37,815 bases of DNA from Hespellia sp. (GCA_022790755.1 JAAVXR010000090.1:1-37815), one strand, 5' to 3'; counted from the first letter of the stretch, positions 17,232 through 25,829 are shown. Made by a program: numbers and translations. Notes: generated from the sequence alone by a model not told the origin.

Positions 17232-18287
17232 ATGCAGGTAAGAAACGAAAAGACTTATGCAGATTCCAGGCTCAAGGAGTTGTCTCAGATGGATTTCCAG
17301 AAGGAGTTTCAGACGAGCGCTACGCAGGAGCAGTCGGATGCAACTCGAATGATGAATTATCTGAAAGATAAGTATCAAAATATCAGATTTCATTTTATCT
17401 CTTTTGATCACAGTTATCAGATTGGAAAGTATGGCGCAGCGCAAACAGGGATGAATAATGTAGCGATTTCGCCAGAGTTGCTGGAAAAAATGGCGACGGA
17501 TGAAGAGGTGCGCAAACAGGTTGAGAATGTCCTGGATCATATGAGTAATTACCAGAATTCTGCCAAAGCGGAAGCATTTCTTCGAGATAAAGAACTGGTG
17601 AGTATGGGGCTTGTATTGGATGAAGACGCTCAGGTGTCCATGTGGTCGGCGACGAAGGAGCGGGATAAAGAATCCATTTACCCCAAATATTGGAGAGATG
17701 AAAAATCAACTTCTTTTTACGAGACACATCAGAAGAAGAAAAGCAGTACGAATTCATATAATTATTCTCACACTTCCAATATGCTGCGCTTGGCCAATGC
17801 AAAAAATGTGCCTGCAGTCCGGGGATTGATTGCAGCAAAATATGGCGAGATTCAAAAGGTAAAAATGCAGGTTACGGATTCTACGGAGGCGGCGGCAATT
17901 GTTCGGAAAATCAGATCGGTGATTCAAAATGGGACGATTAAGATCGCACGGCTTCACAAGGAAGAGAATTTGGAGCGTCTGAAAAAATCTGCGGAAAAGA
18001 AAATGAAGGAAAAACTGGCCAAACAGCTTGCCGAGGAATTGCGGCGTAAGCGAACTGCAAGGAGAGGGCTGGAGCAGAGCCAGACTGCTCATCTGGACGA
18101 TGTCATGCCTAAGTCTGGAATGAGTGAAGAACAGTTCCGACAGATTGCGGAGCAGTATGTGCAGGCTATGATGCCGGATCTGGCAGGTGGCGGAGTAGAT
18201 ATTTCCGTGGATGGTGCATCGGCGGCAGGTTCCGTGGATGTTACAGTGGTTTCTGCCCCTGTGGTTACCGTAGATTGTGCGGTATAA
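17232..18287 (+). CDS. DUF6033-like protein of unknown function
   Basis: A 351-residue hydrophilic protein without signal peptide or membrane segment. The centre (residues 35-115) contains YLKDKYQNIRFHFISFDHSY and GMNNVAISPELLEKMATDEE, which resemble proteins annotated DUF6033 in Lachnospiraceae. Residues 235-290 form a long Lys/Arg/Glu-rich coiled coil (KKSAEKKMKEKLAKQLAEEL), and the last 40 residues are Gly/Val/Ser-rich (VDISVDGASAAGSVDVTV). ATG 17232 lies six bases after GAGGG; ATG 17220 has no SD. It is followed after 33 nt by the SEC-C gene. Such proteins may belong to cell-surface or flagellar contexts, but nothing here proves it. Confidence 0.5.
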   Translation: MQVRNEKTYADSRLKELSQMDFQKEFQTSATQEQSDATRMMNYLKDKYQNIRFHFISFDHSYQIGKYGAAQTGMNNVAISPELLEKMATDEEVRKQVENVLDHMSNYQNSAKAEAFLRDKELVSMGLVLDEDAQVSMWSATKERDKESIYPKYWRDEKSTSFYETHQKKKSSTNSYNYSHTSNMLRLANAKNVPAVRGLIAAKYGEIQKVKMQVTDSTEAAAIVRKIRSVIQNGTIKIARLHKEENLERLKKSAEKKMKEKLAKQLAEELRRKRTARRGLEQSQTAHLDDVMPKSGMSEEQFRQIAEQYVQAMMPDLAGGGVDISVDGASAAGSVDVTVVSAPVVTVDCAV

Positions 18288-18320
18288 AATATATGAAAAA
18301 ATAAAAGGAGTCCAATAGCG

Positions 18321-18830
18321 ATGAGTGAGAAATGTTTATTAGATCAGTGGAGAGATATGGCCTATTCCAGGGAGATGGATAAAGGACAGTTGGAGAGATT
18401 CTGGGCCATTTATTTTGATGTAGAAAAAGGGGTGTATGAAAAGCTATTGGCTGAACCGGATACAGAAGTAAGAGGGACCGTGCAGGAACTTGCCGATCGT
18501 TATGAGATGGATTTGCTGACGATGGTAGGTTTTTTGGATGGAATCAATGATAGTCTGAAGGAACCCAATCCGATTGAGACGATGACGGAATCTACGGAAG
18601 TCAGTCTTGTATATGACAAAGAAAAGCTTTACAAAAATATGGTGGATGCAAAAGCGGATTGGCTGTATGGACTTCCGCAGTGGGAAGCCATTTTTGATGA
18701 AGAGACGAGGAAGCGTCTTTACAAAGAGCAGAAGAATTCCGGAACAGTTCGAAAAGAGAAAAAAATTGGAAGAAATGATCCTTGTCCGTGTGGCAGTGGG
18801 AAGAAATACAAAAAGTGTTGTGGAAGATAG
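18321..18830 (+). CDS. SEC-C metal-binding motif protein
   Basis: A 169-residue protein ending in a classic SEC-C zinc-binding motif, [19 protein letters not shown], the same C-terminal module that ends SecA. The N-terminal 140 residues are helical and match no enzyme I recognise. SEC-C modules often mediate protein or ribosome binding. ATG 18321 follows AAAGGAGTCCAATAGCG. It lies 33 nt after the DUF6033-like gene and 3 nt before ydcF, so the three are likely one operon. Confidence 0.85.
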   Translation: MSEKCLLDQWRDMAYSREMDKGQLERFWAIYFDVEKGVYEKLLAEPDTEVRGTVQELADRYEMDLLTMVGFLDGINDSLKEPNPIETMTESTEVSLVYDKEKLYKNMVDAKADWLYGLPQWEAIFDEETRKRLYKEQKNSGTVRKEKKIGRNDPCPCGSGKKYKKCCGR

Positions 18831-18833
18831 AAC

Positions 18834-19553
18834 ATGTTATACTGTGGATTATTAGGTCTTATTTATTATTTGATGATACGGTTTTATACAGGGAGAAAAG
18901 ATACTACTTTTCTTCCTTTTTGGTTGATTTTTGGGGTGTCTTGTACCGTCTGTGGGATCGTGTTGCCATGGCTTCCGACTTGGGTCCAGGACTCTATGTG
19001 GTTGATTTTGGGGATTCCATTTCTGATTTTCATGATTGCAGAGATTGTGATTTGTAGTGCTATGATACAGACTCCTAGGGAAGGACTTCGATTTATCATC
19101 GTGTTAGGGGCACAGGTCAGAGGGGAGCGCGTTACCAATTCACTGAAGAGGAGGTTGGATAAGGCGGCGGAATACCTTTATCAAAATTCAGGTACAAGGG
19201 CGATTTTATCCGGAGGACAGGGTAAAGGCGAGGATATTACGGAAGCGGAGGCGATGTACCGTTATCTGAAGGCACGGGGGATTGATGCCGGACGATTGAT
19301 TCGGGAAAAGGAGTCTGTTTCTACCTGGGAGAATTTGAAAAAAAGCCAGTCATTTGTTGTGGATCTCACACAGCCGGTGGGCATCGTTACCAATAATTTT
19401 CATATGTATCGTGCTCTGATGATGGGAAGGAATCAAGGATATCGGAATCTGGATGGGATCGTTGCCAGTTCCAATCCGGTGCTTCTGCCGAATTATCTTG
19501 TGCGGGAATTTTTTGCTTGTATGCGATCATGGATCATTTATCGTGGTCGATAA
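18834..19553 (+). CDS. YdcF/SanA family (DUF218) membrane protein
   Basis: A 239-residue protein with three N-terminal membrane helices (residues 3-15, 26-45, 52-76) and a cytoplasmic or external DUF218 domain: IIVLGAQVRGERVTNSLKRR, AILSGGQGKGEDITEAEAM, ESVSTWENLKKS and IVTNNFHMYRA. Members are linked to envelope maintenance and vancomycin sensitivity (SanA); the enzymatic activity is not established. It starts only 3 nt after the SEC-C gene stop, with GGAAG eight bases before ATG 18834. Confidence 0.88.
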   Translation: MLYCGLLGLIYYLMIRFYTGRKDTTFLPFWLIFGVSCTVCGIVLPWLPTWVQDSMWLILGIPFLIFMIAEIVICSAMIQTPREGLRFIIVLGAQVRGERVTNSLKRRLDKAAEYLYQNSGTRAILSGGQGKGEDITEAEAMYRYLKARGIDAGRLIREKESVSTWENLKKSQSFVVDLTQPVGIVTNNFHMYRALMMGRNQGYRNLDGIVASSNPVLLPNYLVREFFACMRSWIIYRGR

Positions 19554-19639
19554 TTCTGATCGTTGAATTTTAATCAAGAAATATGTTGGGTGTTTAGTAC
19601 AGTAAGATTTGAACAGAATAAGGAAAAGGGAGGGTTCCA

Positions 19640-20521
19640 TTGAAAAATATATATGATTGTTATACGTTGAATAATGGAGTTTCGATTCCCTGTGTGGGAT
19701 ATGGAACGTACAAAGCGGCCGATGGTGATAGCGCTGAGGTGATTCGAACGGCGATCGAGGCTGGGTATCGTTATTTTGATACGGCGTCTTTCTATGGAAC
19801 GGAAGAGTATCTTGGGGAAGCAATTCAGGAGAGTAAGATTCCAAGAAAAGATTTTTTTATCGCTTCAAAGGTATGGAAAGCGGAAATGGGATATGAAAAT
19901 GTGAAGAAGGCATTCGGAAAATCTTTGGAAAAGTTGAAGACCGATTATTTGGATTTGTATCTGATACACTGGCCACTCCCGGAAGAAAACTATGGGAAGT
20001 GGAAGGAGTTAGATCTCGATACCTGGAGAGGAATGGAAGAATTGTATCATGCTGGGAGAGTTCGTGCGATCGGTGTGAGTAATTTTCTGCCGCATCATTT
20101 ACAGAATCTCTTAGATTATGCGGAGGTCAAACCGGCAGTGGATCAGGTTGAATTTCATCCAGGTTACACTCAGGAAGCAACAGTACAGTACTGTCAAGAA
20201 CGGGGAATCCAGGTGCAGGCATGGAGTCCGATTGGTCGTATGCGAATCGTGAAGGAACCGTTGCTCGTAGAAATGGCAAAAAAATATGGAGTGTCTCCGG
20301 TTCAGATCTGTCTGCGGTATGCTTTACAAAGAAAAGTGATCCCTTTACCCAAATCTTCCTCTATGGAACGAATGAAGCAAAATCAGAATCTGTTCGGGTT
20401 TGAAATTGAACAGGAAGATATGTGGCGTCTGACAACTTTGCCCGTCATGGGATGGTCCGGAGAACATCCGGATAGATATCGAGTGAAAGTGTTAGAATCT
20501 ACAGAACGTTATGATCTATAA
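19640..20521 (+). CDS. Aldo/keto reductase
   Basis: A 293-residue TIM-barrel NADPH-dependent reductase. The catalytic tetrad is visible: D47 (FDTASFYG), Y52, K77 (ASKVWK) and H110 (LYLIHWP). The cofactor-binding signature is LPKSSSMERMKQN. The start is TTG at 19640, six bases after GGGAGG, because the following ATG at 19652 would remove the conserved first residues. Substrate unknown; members reduce small aldehydes or 2,5-diketo-gluconate. An 86-nt gap separates it from ydcF. Confidence 0.92.
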   Translation: MKNIYDCYTLNNGVSIPCVGYGTYKAADGDSAEVIRTAIEAGYRYFDTASFYGTEEYLGEAIQESKIPRKDFFIASKVWKAEMGYENVKKAFGKSLEKLKTDYLDLYLIHWPLPEENYGKWKELDLDTWRGMEELYHAGRVRAIGVSNFLPHHLQNLLDYAEVKPAVDQVEFHPGYTQEATVQYCQERGIQVQAWSPIGRMRIVKEPLLVEMAKKYGVSPVQICLRYALQRKVIPLPKSSSMERMKQNQNLFGFEIEQEDMWRLTTLPVMGWSGEHPDRYRVKVLESTERYDL

Positions 20522-20523
20522 TA

Positions 20524-20557
20524 TTCAAAAATTTTTGAAAATCGTATATTTTCAAAA
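20524..20557. promoter_or_regulatory. AT-rich overlapping dyads upstream of the DUF1540 gene
   Basis: Two perfect palindromes share an arm: TTCAAAAATTTTTGAA at 20524-20539, and TTTTGAAAAT (20533-20542) with ATTTTCAAAA (20548-20557) separated by five bases. The result is three alternating half-sites of the TTTTGAA type between the reductase stop and the DUF1540 start. They could be an operator or a weak AU-stem terminator. Confidence 0.45.
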
Positions 20558-20604
20558 TAAACGGTGCAAAATAATTCTGATTAAGAATATAAGGAGGTAT
20601 TTCT

Positions 20605-20925
20605 ATGCCGGAATTAAAATGTACCGTACAGACTTGTGTACACAACAAACAATTTTTATGTGATTTGGATAAGATTCAGGTTGGGGGCAGTCAGGCGAGA
20701 GATTCAAGAGAGACATGCTGTGATAGTTTCCAGGAGCGTAAGGGCGATAGTTACAGTAATGTTGCAGAAGGAACCGCTTCTGATATGACAAACATTGACT
20801 GCAAAGCAATGGAATGTGAATATAATGATCACTGTAAATGCCATGCAGGGAAGATCAGTGTAGAAGGCTCCCAGGCTCACAAGTGTGAGGGAACAGAATG
20901 TGCGACGTTTCACTGTGGATGCTAA
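20605..20925 (+). CDS. Tandem DUF1540 cysteine-rich protein
   Basis: A 106-residue protein made of two DUF1540 units, residues 5-43 and 66-105, each with about five cysteines in the pattern C-x4-C-x7-C ... C-x5-F and sharing the GSQA segment. The linker between them is Ser/Asp-rich. DUF1540 proteins are small, cysteine-rich, probably metal-binding proteins common in clostridia, some reported from spores; a precise role is not known. ATG 20605 follows AAGGAGGTATTTCT. Confidence 0.88.
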   Translation: MPELKCTVQTCVHNKQFLCDLDKIQVGGSQARDSRETCCDSFQERKGDSYSNVAEGTASDMTNIDCKAMECEYNDHCKCHAGKISVEGSQAHKCEGTECATFHCGC

Positions 20926-20973
20926 GAAAAAGAGATAGGAAACATTTTGTATTTTGCGAATAGGGGCAGTGAG

Positions 20974-21010
20974 AAGAACCTGGCAGACATTTGATGTCTG
21001 TCAGGTTCTT
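20974..21010 (+). terminator. Hairpin after the DUF1540 gene
   Basis: A 17-bp stem with one G-U pair: 20974-20990 pairs with 20994-21010 around a TTG loop. There is no T tract after it, so it may be a terminator with weak efficiency or a 3' stabilising hairpin. Confidence 0.55.
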
Positions 21011-21067
21011 GAATTGTAAAATGGAGTTGTCTCAGAAATATCAGGATCAAAAATTCTGTGGAAAAGA

Positions 21068-21096
21068 TTGCAGTACAAAAAGGAAAGGAGTATAAT
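21068..21096 (+). promoter_or_regulatory. Promoter for the AI-2E transporter-metA operon
   Basis: TTGCAG (21068-21073), 17 nt, and TATAAT (21091-21096). The leader to the start codon at 21176 is about 70 nt and contains an AAAGGAG at 21114-21120 that is too far from the start to be its SD. I see no SAM riboswitch. Confidence 0.7.
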
Positions 21097-21175
21097 GACA
21101 CTATATGTTTTGAAAGGAGTCACAGAATCCGTGTTATAAAATTATGAAAGTCAAAACGGTTTTTTGTGTGGGAAT

Positions 21176-22558
21176 ATGATTGAAGATAATAAAAATCAGC
21201 AGGAGAGGAATATAGGTGACACGGATTCCAAGGAGGAAGAGAGCGCGAAAGAATATTATGCGAATCGGCCGACATTCAAAAAGAAAGGGCCTTCTAAAAT
21301 AAGGCAGCAATTCAGCGAGGGAATGACTTTTTTTCTGGTGATCGCAGCATCCATTTTATTTTATTTTGGGTTATTCCATCTGGAACAGATTTCTGGAATT
21401 ATTATAACATTTATGGAAGTTGCAAAGCCTGTGATATATGGGCTTGCAATTGCATTTCTTTTGAATCCAATCGTTAAAAGAGTGGATCGTTTTTTATATC
21501 CAAAGTTGCGGATCATATTTCCGGATGACAGGCGTCCAAGACAGCTTAGTCGCTCGGTTGGGATTTTTACTTCATTGCTTATCTTGATGGCGGTCATTGT
21601 TGCACTGTGTAATATGTTGCTGCCGGAATTATACTCCAGTATTCGAGATATGGTGTTTAAGGTACCAAGTCAGTTAAATGATCTCATTGATACTCTGAAT
21701 GAGATGAATTCTAGAAATACGACAATTAGTACGATCCTTGCGAATGTGGTGGCGGAAGGGACGGATTATTTGCAGAAATGGTTGCGGAATGATCTGCTTC
21801 GTCAGACGAACGTCATTATGACAAATCTTACAGTCGGCGTCATCAATATTGTCAGCGGGATGTTGAATATTGTTATTGGGATTATCGTATCTATCTATGT
21901 ACTTTACAGCAAGGAGATGTTTTCTCGCCAGTGTAAAAAAGTGGTTTATTCTATGTTGAAACCTCGCTATGCGAATCTTATGTTACATATTACACGGAAA
22001 AGTAATGAGATTTTCAGTGGATTTATTATTGGAAAGATTATTGATTCTATGATTATCGGGGTATTATGTTTTATCGGGCTGACTGTGCTAAAGATGCCTT
22101 ATGTTATTTTGGTGAGTGTGATTGTGGGAGTTACAAATATTATACCGTTTTTTGGACCATATATTGGTGCGATTCCCAGTGCAATCTTGATTTTATTGGA
22201 TGAACCAAAAAAGGGAATCTATTTTGTGATTTTTATTCTGGTTTTACAACAGTTGGATGGGAATGTAATCGGTCCGAAAATTCTTGGTGATTCCACGGGC
22301 CTTTCTGCATTCTGGGTAGTTTTTGCAATTTTGTCAGGGGGAGGTTTGTTTGGGATTCCAGGGATGATTCTTGGAGTACCGACATTTGCAGTGATTTACT
22401 ATATTATCACAATGGTGGTCAACTGGAGATTGGAATTGAAACACCTTCCGACGGGCTCCTCATATTATGACGAACTCAGTTATGTAGATAATGGTGGAAA
22501 ATATGTTCATTCGGATGAGCATAAAGAACAGATACAAAAAGAAAGCAGTGAGGAATAA
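21176..22558 (+). CDS. AI-2E family transporter
   Basis: A 460-residue membrane protein of the AI-2E (DUF20) family, with a charged N-terminal tail of about 45 residues and then eight or so helices. Signatures are PVIYGLAIAFLLNPIVKRVD and GVTNIIPFFGPYIGAIPSA, with LQQLDGNVIGPKILGDSTGL in the C-terminal half. Members export autoinducer-2 or act as Na+/H+ antiporters. ATG 21176 has only a weak SD (GTGGGA); TTG 21164 is an alternative. The stop lies 2 nt before metA, so the pair is one operon. Confidence 0.9.
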   Translation: MIEDNKNQQERNIGDTDSKEEESAKEYYANRPTFKKKGPSKIRQQFSEGMTFFLVIAASILFYFGLFHLEQISGIIITFMEVAKPVIYGLAIAFLLNPIVKRVDRFLYPKLRIIFPDDRRPRQLSRSVGIFTSLLILMAVIVALCNMLLPELYSSIRDMVFKVPSQLNDLIDTLNEMNSRNTTISTILANVVAEGTDYLQKWLRNDLLRQTNVIMTNLTVGVINIVSGMLNIVIGIIVSIYVLYSKEMFSRQCKKVVYSMLKPRYANLMLHITRKSNEIFSGFIIGKIIDSMIIGVLCFIGLTVLKMPYVILVSVIVGVTNIIPFFGPYIGAIPSAILILLDEPKKGIYFVIFILVLQQLDGNVIGPKILGDSTGLSAFWVVFAILSGGGLFGIPGMILGVPTFAVIYYIITMVVNWRLELKHLPTGSSYYDELSYVDNGGKYVHSDEHKEQIQKESSEE

Positions 22559-22560
22559 AA

Positions 22561-23481
22561 ATGCCAATTAGAGTGCAAAATGATTTACCAGTGAAAGAAA
22601 TTCTGGAAAGTGAAAATATATTTGTGATGGATGAATGCCGTGCAGCACATCAGGATATTCGTCCCATCAAAATAGGGCTTTTGAATTTGATGCCGTTGAA
22701 GGAGGATACAGAACTGCAGATTTTGCGATCTCTTTCCAATACACCTTTACAGGTGGATGTGGTTTTTGTGCGATTGACGAGCCATGCTTCCAAGAATACA
22801 TCTACGAGTCATATTCATAAATTCTATGAATCCTTTGCAGAGATAAAAAATCAGAAGTTTGATGGTTTTATTATCACAGGTGCACCTGTAGAGAAGATGG
22901 AGTTTGAACAAGTAGATTATTGGGAAGAATTGACCGGTATTATGGACTGGACAAAAACGAATGTGACGTCTACATTACATTTGTGTTGGGGCGCACAGGC
23001 AGGGCTCTATTATCATTACGGCATTGATAAAAAACTGTTGCCGCAGAAACGGTTTGGTGTTTTCTTACATCATGTCAGAAATCGAAAGATTCCGCTTGTG
23101 CGAGGATTTGACGATGTTTTTCTGGCACCGCATTCACGGCATACAGAAGTGATGCTCCAGGATCTTGAAGCAGATGAAAGAATCACAATTTTAGCGGATT
23201 CCGAAGAGGCGGGTGTTTTTCTATGCATGGCAGAGGAAGGGCGACAGATTTATGTCATGGGACATCCAGAGTATGACAGGATCACATTGGATACAGAATA
23301 TAAACGGGACAAAGAGAAAGGGCTAGAGATCTCGCTCCCATTAAACTATTATCCAGATGATGATCCCAGTAAAAAGCCGCTGCTTACCTGGCGGGCGACG
23401 GCAAATAATCTATATACAAACTGGCTGAACTATTATGTCTATCAGGTGACGCCGTATGATTTGTATGGGACTCCGTTTTAA
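22561..23481 (+). CDS. metA: Homoserine O-acetyltransferase (MetA type)
   Basis: A 306-residue MetA-fold acyltransferase activating homoserine for methionine synthesis. The catalytic residues are C142 (HLCWGAQAGLYYHYG), H235 and E237 (GHPEYD). Residue 111, which sets acyl specificity, is Glu (APVEKMEF) rather than Gly, so acetyl-CoA rather than succinyl-CoA is the expected donor. Start ATG 22561 follows GTGAGGAATAAAA. It is co-transcribed with the AI-2E family transporter, 2 nt away; the functional link is unclear. Confidence 0.95.
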   Translation: MPIRVQNDLPVKEILESENIFVMDECRAAHQDIRPIKIGLLNLMPLKEDTELQILRSLSNTPLQVDVVFVRLTSHASKNTSTSHIHKFYESFAEIKNQKFDGFIITGAPVEKMEFEQVDYWEELTGIMDWTKTNVTSTLHLCWGAQAGLYYHYGIDKKLLPQKRFGVFLHHVRNRKIPLVRGFDDVFLAPHSRHTEVMLQDLEADERITILADSEEAGVFLCMAEEGRQIYVMGHPEYDRITLDTEYKRDKEKGLEISLPLNYYPDDDPSKKPLLTWRATANNLYTNWLNYYVYQVTPYDLYGTPF

Positions 23482-23520
23482 AGTTGGAATAACAGGAGAT
23501 TTTGAAAGGAGGTCTAAGAT

Positions 23521-23808
23521 ATGGGAGAAATAAGAGAGTTATTGAAACTTGCGGCGGATAGCATGAAAAATCGGACACTTCAGGAACTTCTTACAAATGA
23601 TGAGGAATATCAAAGCCGGCATAAGCTAGAACAGGAAGCATATCAGGAATATATAAAATTGGAACTGTCGGAGGAACAACAATGTGTAGTCGAAAGTTTG
23701 ATTGCCAGAAAGGATGAGGCAGCGTTTGATTATAATGCAAATATTTATATAGCGGGTATGCTTGACGCGTATGAGATCCTCAGGCAATTTAACCTGACAA
23801 AAGAATAG
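23521..23808 (+). CDS. Conserved helical protein of unknown function
   Basis: A 95-residue, charged, wholly helical protein with no membrane segment, cysteine pair or recognisable catalytic motif. The end, AGMLDAYEILRQF, is amphipathic. ATG 23521 follows AAAGGAGGTCTAAGAT, a very strong SD, which supports it as a real gene. It lies 39 nt after metA and 6 nt before the next unknown gene, so it probably belongs to the same operon. I do not recognise the family; a role as a partner of the downstream protein is plausible from proximity only. Confidence 0.6.
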   Translation: MGEIRELLKLAADSMKNRTLQELLTNDEEYQSRHKLEQEAYQEYIKLELSEEQQCVVESLIARKDEAAFDYNANIYIAGMLDAYEILRQFNLTKE

Positions 23809-23814
23809 GTGCAA

Positions 23815-24507
23815 ATGCAGGATTATTTTAAAGATGCGTTGTCCAATTTTACCTTTGAGGCTGCAAGCGGGGGCGCAATTCGGCATTTGACAGATCTGGG
23901 ATATACGGTGAATCAGATTGCAGAGCGTTTATCGTTTCCCACACCTTATGAGCGGATACAAAAAGTAGTGTGGGAGCATTTGATTGATACGGAAACAATA
24001 CTTTTACAAGAACCTGGAAGCGGAAGACAAAGATCAAAAGTTACCTATGTTAAGGATTATGGAAAATACGGAAGAGCCAGCTTCCGGCAGGTAGTTCACC
24101 CAAGTGAGAGCGATAAATTGATCCATTGGGGAGAAGAAAGATGGCAGGGAAACAAAAGTTTTTCTGTTGATTTGATGAAGCGATGTACGGAAAATGAAGA
24201 AAAGTATTCTTATATGTCCTGTGACTTTGGGCTATATCTTGATGGATTTATGAAAGGTGATGTTGCGCGGGGGTCTCGTAAATCCCACGGAGAATATGGA
24301 GAGGTGGATTCAGATCCATGGATAAAGTTGTTGGGGCTTTTGGAGACAGAGCAAAGAGAATATGTACGGGGACTTCCCTGGGAGAGAAAGATTGTCTATC
24401 ATAGGCTGGACCAACGTATGCAGAAAATATTGATCCGGTTATATGAAGCAGGGGCATATCACGGGGATTGCTATTTTATAAAAACAGAGAAAAAGCTGAT
24501 TCTATAG
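23815..24507 (+). CDS. Protein of unknown function with HTH-like N terminus
   Basis: A 230-residue soluble protein. Residues 15-55 (GGAIRHLTDLGYTVNQIAER) could form a helix-turn-helix; the rest (YVKDYGKYGRASFRQVVHPS, YMSCDFGLYLDGFMK, GLPWERKIVYHRLDQRMQ) is mixed alpha/beta and does not match a family I know. ATG 23815 has a modest SD (AGGTG, three bases away); a GTG at 23809 has none. Its stop codon lies inside a terminator stem. It forms a tight pair with the 95-residue gene. Confidence 0.6.
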   Translation: MQDYFKDALSNFTFEAASGGAIRHLTDLGYTVNQIAERLSFPTPYERIQKVVWEHLIDTETILLQEPGSGRQRSKVTYVKDYGKYGRASFRQVVHPSESDKLIHWGEERWQGNKSFSVDLMKRCTENEEKYSYMSCDFGLYLDGFMKGDVARGSRKSHGEYGEVDSDPWIKLLGLLETEQREYVRGLPWERKIVYHRLDQRMQKILIRLYEAGAYHGDCYFIKTEKKLIL

Positions 24508-24521
24508 AACCAGCTTTTTTT
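24489..24521. terminator. Terminator shared by convergent genes
   Basis: An AAAAAGCTG arm pairs with CAGCTTTTTT, followed on the plus strand by TTTT and on the minus strand by a run of T. The arms enclose the stop codon of the upstream unknown gene (24505-24507). It probably also ends the convergent dapL transcript. Confidence 0.75.
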
Positions 24522-24557
24522 AATGGGTGTACCTAGCGGCGTATGTTTCGATTGATA

Positions 24558-25757
24558 TTAGCAGAATAATTTGCGGAAACGATTCATGGCTTCCACTGTA
24601 TTTTCATAATTGCCAAAAGAAGTCAGACGGAAGAAATTCTTACCATTTTCGCCGAATCCGGCTCCTGGGGTACCGACTACTTGAATCTGATTTAGCAGAT
24701 AGTCGAAACATGTCCATGCATCCATACCATTCGGGCACTCAAACCAGATGTATGGGGAATGCAGTCCGCCATAGAAACGGATACCGAGTTCTGTCATGGT
24801 GTTTGCAATGATTTGTGCATTTCTCTGGTAATATTGAATGTTTTTCCGACATTGTGCCATACCTTCCTCGGAAAAGACAGCTGCCGCTGCATTCTGAATG
24901 ATATAAGCAGTTCCGTTGTATTTTGTGGATTGTCTTCGATTCCACATTGCGTGCAGAGACATTTCTTCTCCGTTTGATGCCCTAAATACCAATTCTTTTG
25001 GAACGATCGTGTATCCACAGCGAGTCCCTGTGAAACCGGCAGTTTTCGATAACGAACAGAACTCAATCGCACATTTTTTGGCGCCTTCGATTGCATAGAT
25101 ACTTCTCGGGAGCTCTGGATCACTGATAAATGCTTCGTAAGCGGAATCGAATAGAATCACCGCCTCGTTTGCGATGGCATAGTCCACCCATTCCTGAAGT
25201 TGTTTTTTATTATAGCACGCGCCGGTCGGGTTATTGGGAGAACAGATATAGATCAGGTCCACATGCTGATTGTGGTCAGGCATTGGAAGGAAATCATTTT
25301 CTGCAGTTGCAGAAATATAAGTAATCTGATTGCCACACATGGTATTGGAATCCACATATACAGGATACACCGGATCGGGAATCAGGATGATATTGTCGTG
25401 GCCAAAAAGATCTGTGATATTTCCGGTATCACTTTTGGCACCGTCAGAAATAAAAATATCATCTGCATCTACGGATACACCATTCCTTTTATAATAATCG
25501 GAGATGGCAGTCCGTGTTTTTTCGTATCCCTGTTCCGGTCCATAACCTTTGAAGGAGCCTGAGTTTCCCATTTCATCGACACTCTGGTGCAACGCTTGGA
25601 GGACGATATCACTCAGTGGTAGAGTGACATCCCCGATTCCAAGACGAATCAGCGGTTTGTCGGGATTGGCTTCTGTATAAGCGGCAGTGCGATGTGCGAT
25701 TTCTGCGAACAGGTAGTTATTCTGTAATTTTAAAAAATTCTCATTTAGCTTTGGCAT
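24558..25757 (-). CDS. dapL: LL-diaminopimelate aminotransferase
   Basis: A 399-residue PLP enzyme converting tetrahydrodipicolinate straight to LL-2,6-diaminopimelate for lysine and peptidoglycan. Signatures are LIRLGIGDVTLPLSD, GSFKGYGPEQGYEKTR, DPVYPVYVDSN, SPNNPTGACYNKKQL and the PLP lysine in FCSLSKTAGFTGTRCGY. The start ATG at 25757 lies after AAAGGATGCTGAAC; a frame back to 25790 (MKHKMIERMLN) lacks conservation. A good promoter lies just upstream. The gene diverges from another aminotransferase gene, 171 bp away. Confidence 0.97.
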   Translation of the reverse strand: MPKLNENFLKLQNNYLFAEIAHRTAAYTEANPDKPLIRLGIGDVTLPLSDIVLQALHQSVDEMGNSGSFKGYGPEQGYEKTRTAISDYYKRNGVSVDADDIFISDGAKSDTGNITDLFGHDNIILIPDPVYPVYVDSNTMCGNQITYISATAENDFLPMPDHNQHVDLIYICSPNNPTGACYNKKQLQEWVDYAIANEAVILFDSAYEAFISDPELPRSIYAIEGAKKCAIEFCSLSKTAGFTGTRCGYTIVPKELVFRASNGEEMSLHAMWNRRQSTKYNGTAYIIQNAAAAVFSEEGMAQCRKNIQYYQRNAQIIANTMTELGIRFYGGLHSPYIWFECPNGMDAWTCFDYLLNQIQVVGTPGAGFGENGKNFFRLTSFGNYENTVEAMNRFRKLFC

Positions 25758-25799
25758 GTTCAGCATCCTTTCTATCATTTTATGTTTCATATGTTGTTT

Positions 25800-25829
25800 A
25801 TTCTAACATAAATGTATTTTCTGCGTCAA
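25800..25829 (-). promoter_or_regulatory. Promoter for dapL
   Basis: On the minus strand TTGACG (25829-25824), 18 nt, and TAGAAT (25805-25800), about 40 nt before the dapL start codon. No lysine riboswitch is visible in the short leader. Confidence 0.7.

Noticed and set aside
16722-17540. A 272-codon open frame on the minus strand across the end of purA, the small membrane protein and the start of the DUF6033-like gene
   Set aside because: It has no SD, no recognisable domain, and lies opposite well-supported genes; composition looks like reverse-strand shadow of AT-rich codons.
21097-21175. A SAM riboswitch or leader peptide before AI-2E-metA
   Set aside because: The 80-nt leader is too short for a SAM-I riboswitch and has no matching stems; a short frame at 21144 overlapping the start codon has no SD.
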